A stretch of 41,653 bases of DNA. Source: an uncultured Tidjanibacter sp. Lineage in GTDB: Bacteria; Bacteroidota; Bacteroidia; Bacteroidales; Rikenellaceae. The stretch is taken from contig CALVCL010000002.1 in assembly GCA_944326085.1 (NCBI GenBank), forward strand, positions 203,867 through 245,519, read 5' to 3'. Of the stretch, positions 41,621-41,653 are shown piece after piece. The notes beneath the pieces are model-generated. The model was not told where the DNA came from. It saw only the letters and a list, made by a program, of their open reading frames with translations, and did not search any database. The translations under genes and the position numbers were made by a program. Position 1 is the stretch's first letter. The number at the start of each line of letters is the position of its first letter.

Positions 41621-41653
41621 AGGCGGCTACCTACTCTCCCACAGCTTTATGCA
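41621..41653 (-). rRNA. rrf: 5S rRNA, 3' end only (partial)
   Basis: The reverse complement of the window end reads GTGGGAGAGTAGGTAGCCGCCT, the conserved 3' end of Bacteroidota 5S rRNA. The gene runs off the window to the right, so an rRNA operon transcribed toward ogt lies beyond it. Confidence 0.85.

Overview
This window looks like chromosomal core DNA from a member of the order Bacteroidales (phylum Bacteroidota). The evidence is repeated Bacteroidota-type promoters (a TTG/TTTG box, 18-20 bp, then TAnnTTTG), lipoproteins with acidic residues after the lipid-bearing cysteine, families typical of the phylum (DUF3078, DUF3108-like, DUF2975 with a YozG-like regulator, a three-domain IspG, a two-subunit 2-oxoacid:ferredoxin oxidoreductase), and weak use of Shine-Dalgarno sites. 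I cannot name the genus; a gut lineage such as Muribaculaceae or Rikenellaceae would fit. I see no phage, transposon, CRISPR array or defence island.

Positions 1-12,650 are nucleotide biosynthesis, all on the minus strand, in two units. The pyr unit (pyrC-pyrK-pyrD-pyrF-pyrE-pyrB) starts from a clear promoter near 12,543-12,573 and ends at a strong terminator at 6,631-6,665. The pur unit (purE-purK-purL-purC) ends at a terminator at 24-64. Between the pyr promoter and pyrC is a roughly 200-nt leader. It holds a short ORF whose stop codon lies in the loop of a terminator hairpin. This is the layout of an E. coli pyrBI-type, translation-coupled attenuator and is the main discovery candidate here. 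The aspartate carbamoyltransferase at the end of this operon carries only the zinc module of the regulatory chain PyrI, fused to its C-terminus, with no nucleotide-binding allosteric domain. Control by attenuation may therefore replace feedback inhibition of the enzyme.

Positions 12,850-20,212 hold a DUF3078 outer-membrane protein, surE, rplS, an operon of histidine kinase, NarL-type response regulator and surface lipoprotein, an lspA-DUF2147 pair, and a CoA-transferase. Positions 20,355-23,465 hold korA-korB, with a structured leader of about 190 nt.

Positions 23,684-33,047 hold a coiled-coil membrane protein, a DUF3108-like protein, recG, the divergent ispG, a translationally coupled DUF2284/Dph6-like pair, a membrane protein joining DUF454 to a possible GNAT-like domain, and a lipoprotein with a BACON-like domain.

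Positions 33,250-37,150 (minus) hold DUF2975, a YozG-like XRE regulator and an M16 peptidase. A perfect inverted repeat overlaps the -33 box of their promoter. Positions 37,289-41,381 (plus) hold an acyl-ACP thioesterase, a glycosyltransferase, an outer-membrane protein and two alkylation-repair genes (an AlkA-like glycosylase and ogt). The right edge is the 3' end of a minus-strand 5S rRNA gene with its terminator, so an rRNA operon lies just outside the window.
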